Position numbers and translations under genes: made by a program. Shown here one piece after another: positions 62,382-64,000 of a stretch of DNA of 64,000 nt. Source of the stretch: JBFONV01 sp040779335 (lineage in GTDB: Bacteria > Pseudomonadota > Gammaproteobacteria > Enterobacterales > Alteromonadaceae); contig JBFONV010000004.1 of NCBI GenBank assembly GCA_040779335.1, positions 310,001 to 374,000 on the forward strand, in the 5' to 3' direction. How positions within the stretch are numbered: position 1 is the first letter of the stretch; each line of letters starts with the position of its first letter. The notes beneath the pieces were generated by a model, which was given only the letters and a program-made list of their open reading frames with translations, did not search any database and was not told the origin of the DNA.

Positions 62382-63805
62382 TGACAGTAACCATGTTAAT
62401 TGCGATCTCTCCTCAACTTATTATTGCCTTTGGTATTTGTATGCAGTTACTTTTCATCGCAGGCAGACGCAGCCAAGCTATGATCCAGTGCTTAACGATG
62501 GCTATAATCACACTCGCCATAGTAGCTAATATAAATTTATGGTCTATTGATCCTATCTCGGTAACGCCTTTGGTAAAGGTCGATAGTTACGGAGTCTTTG
62601 CCTTTATATTAGTGGCAATCTCCTCATTTACCGTCGCTTTATTAAGTCGCCAATATTTGTCACGGTATACCGAAGTACATGATGAATATTATGTACTACT
62701 GCTTTTGGCGACATTAGGTGCGTCTATATTGGTGAACAGCGCACATTTTGCCAGCTTATTTCTTGGTTTTGAATTGTTGAGTATTTCATTGGTAGGTTTG
62801 GTTGGGTATATGCGAGAGCAACGCTTCGCGGTCGAAACAAGCTTTAAATATTTAATCTTAAGTGCAAGTGCATCAAGTTTTATGTTGCTTGGCATTGCCT
62901 TGATATACAGTCAAACGGGTAGTTTGAGCTTCGAATTTCATCAGGTATCAACTTATATACCAAAACTGTTTCATTTGATCGGAGTTTTGTTATTTTTAGT
63001 AGGGGTTATTTTAAAATTATCCTTGGTACCTTTTCATTTTTGGACGCCGGATGTCTACCAGGGTGCGCCACTACCAATTACCTTATTATTAGCGACAGTC
63101 TCCAAAGTGGCGATGTTTACGGTTTTGCTGAAATGCTGGTTAAGCCAACAATATTATATTCACGAACAATTGCTGGCTTTAATTGCTGCTATCGCCATGC
63201 TTTCTATGTTGGTCGGTAATGTCTTAGCGTTAAAACAACAAAATATTAAACGATTGCTCGGTTATTCATCTATTGCGCATATGGGCTATCTACTTATTGT
63301 ACTGATCATCTACGGACAGCAAAGCATTGAACTTGTCTGGCAAACCAGCTTGTTTTATTTAGCGGCTTATGTGCTAGCAAATTTGTCTATTTTCACCGTT
63401 TTAGTGGTGCTTTCATCTAAAAGCATTGCTGAAGATGATATCGTAATAGCTGACTTACACGGATTGTTTTGGCAAAGTCCTATGCTAGCATCACTGATCA
63501 TTCTCGCTATTTTGAGTTTGGCGGGCATTCCGCTCACCATGGGATTTATTGGTAAGTTTTATCTATTAAGTTATGCCACTCAGGCCCAATTGTGGGGATT
63601 GATTTCAGTGTTAATAGTCAGTAGTGGTATAGGTCTATTCTATTATTTAAAAGTTATATTCGCTTTATTTAAAACAACAGATGACAAAGATGCTTTCGTC
63701 CATATTTATCCAATACAACGTATTTTAACCATCGTGTTTGTTATTGCTGGTTTGATATTGGGCGTTTTCCCTGACTTTATTGGTAACCTAATCATTACTT
63801 TATAG
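62381..63805 (+). CDS. nuoN: NADH-quinone oxidoreductase subunit N
   Basis: NuoN is the third antiporter-like pump, next to NuoK. The 474-aa protein has about 14 helices. FLGFELLSISLVGLVGYM near residue 127 contains the conserved Glu. KLSLVPFHFWTPDVYQGAPLPITLLLATVSKVAMF near 215 carries channel Lys residues, and LLGYSSIAHMGYLLIVL lies near 290. It is the last gene of the operon; the remaining 195 bases of the window show no gene. Confidence 0.96.
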   Translation: MTVTMLIAISPQLIIAFGICMQLLFIAGRRSQAMIQCLTMAIITLAIVANINLWSIDPISVTPLVKVDSYGVFAFILVAISSFTVALLSRQYLSRYTEVHDEYYVLLLLATLGASILVNSAHFASLFLGFELLSISLVGLVGYMREQRFAVETSFKYLILSASASSFMLLGIALIYSQTGSLSFEFHQVSTYIPKLFHLIGVLLFLVGVILKLSLVPFHFWTPDVYQGAPLPITLLLATVSKVAMFTVLLKCWLSQQYYIHEQLLALIAAIAMLSMLVGNVLALKQQNIKRLLGYSSIAHMGYLLIVLIIYGQQSIELVWQTSLFYLAAYVLANLSIFTVLVVLSSKSIAEDDIVIADLHGLFWQSPMLASLIILAILSLAGIPLTMGFIGKFYLLSYATQAQLWGLISVLIVSSGIGLFYYLKVIFALFKTTDDKDAFVHIYPIQRILTIVFVIAGLILGVFPDFIGNLIITL

Positions 63806-64000
63806 TTATTGTCTTAACTATTGCGACACTATTATTGGTTGATGGTAAATACCTAGAATATTTAGCTAAATTGACCAATTCAAATAGCTTTTTTATAAAA
63901 CACAGCCAACAGATGTTTCATATCTTATTGAATTTTACGGTTTATACTTTTTGGCTTGATAATTGACATACAAAAGGAAAAATAATTTCTTAAGGTATAT
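63806..64000. other. end of window after nuoN
   Basis: This tail holds no ORF of note. TTGACA at 63964-63969 is a perfect -35 hexamer but the window ends before a spaced -10 can be judged; it could be the promoter of the next gene. No clear terminator of the nuo operon is visible here. Confidence 0.5.

Overview
The window reads as a chromosomal segment of a marine gammaproteobacterium of the order Alteromonadales, probably Colwelliaceae-like (Thalassotalea or Colwellia). This rests on protein similarity recalled from memory, the AT-rich sequence, and gene orders shared with E. coli and Shewanella. Almost everything is core genome. I see no rRNA, tRNA, CRISPR array, phage, transposase or integrase gene.

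Layout. (1) 1-6.7 kb: the end of cysC, a DHH-family phosphoesterase, galE, a degenerate-EAL/HDOD protein, putP, and an ECF sigma factor with a DUF3379 partner. (2) 6.8-13.8 kb, minus strand: a six-gene MoxR/Bat operon (moxR, DUF58, DUF4381, batA-like, batB/C-like, batD-like). (3) 14.2-17.7 kb: the fadIJ beta-oxidation operon behind a perfect FadR-like palindrome. (4) 17.8-26.3 kb: an accessory-looking insert holding a 67-aa membrane protein, a secreted tandem-repeat protein of 98 aa with a small, possibly frameshifted ORF downstream, a 1548-aa propeller/PAS/GGDEF/EAL sensor, and an M16 peptidase. (5) 26.5-31.1 kb: sixA, smrB, prmB, aroC and an MFS transporter. In E. coli fadIJ-sixA and smrB-prmB-aroC lie close together, so region 4 interrupts an otherwise familiar neighbourhood. 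(6) 31.2-45.9 kb: the lipoate, cell-wall and ribosome cluster on the minus strand (leuS, lptE, holA, nadD, rsfS, rlmH, mrdA, rodA, rlpA, dacA, dat, ybeD, lipB, lipA), with ybeL divergent. (7) 46.0-48.4 kb: a LonH/YcbZ-type protease. (8) 48.9-63.8 kb: a complete nuoABCDEFGHIJKLMN operon for respiratory complex I with fused nuoCD.

How the genes work together. The elongasome genes (mrdA, rodA, dacA, rlpA) build and trim the lateral wall. leuS, holA, nadD, rsfS and rlmH are housekeeping genes in the same conserved block. fadIJ produce acetyl-CoA and NADH, and complex I re-oxidises NADH. The Bat operon is an envelope-associated AAA/VWA system whose biochemical role is poorly defined.

The most promising candidate for something undescribed is the 18.1-18.65 kb locus. 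It encodes a small exported protein built almost entirely of a 20-residue repeat in which a strongly basic block (GRKRGSVRI) alternates with an acidic linker (NDNQELTIEKT). It is followed, behind a strong ribosome-binding site, by a small ORF that appears to continue in another frame. I do not recognise a family for either.
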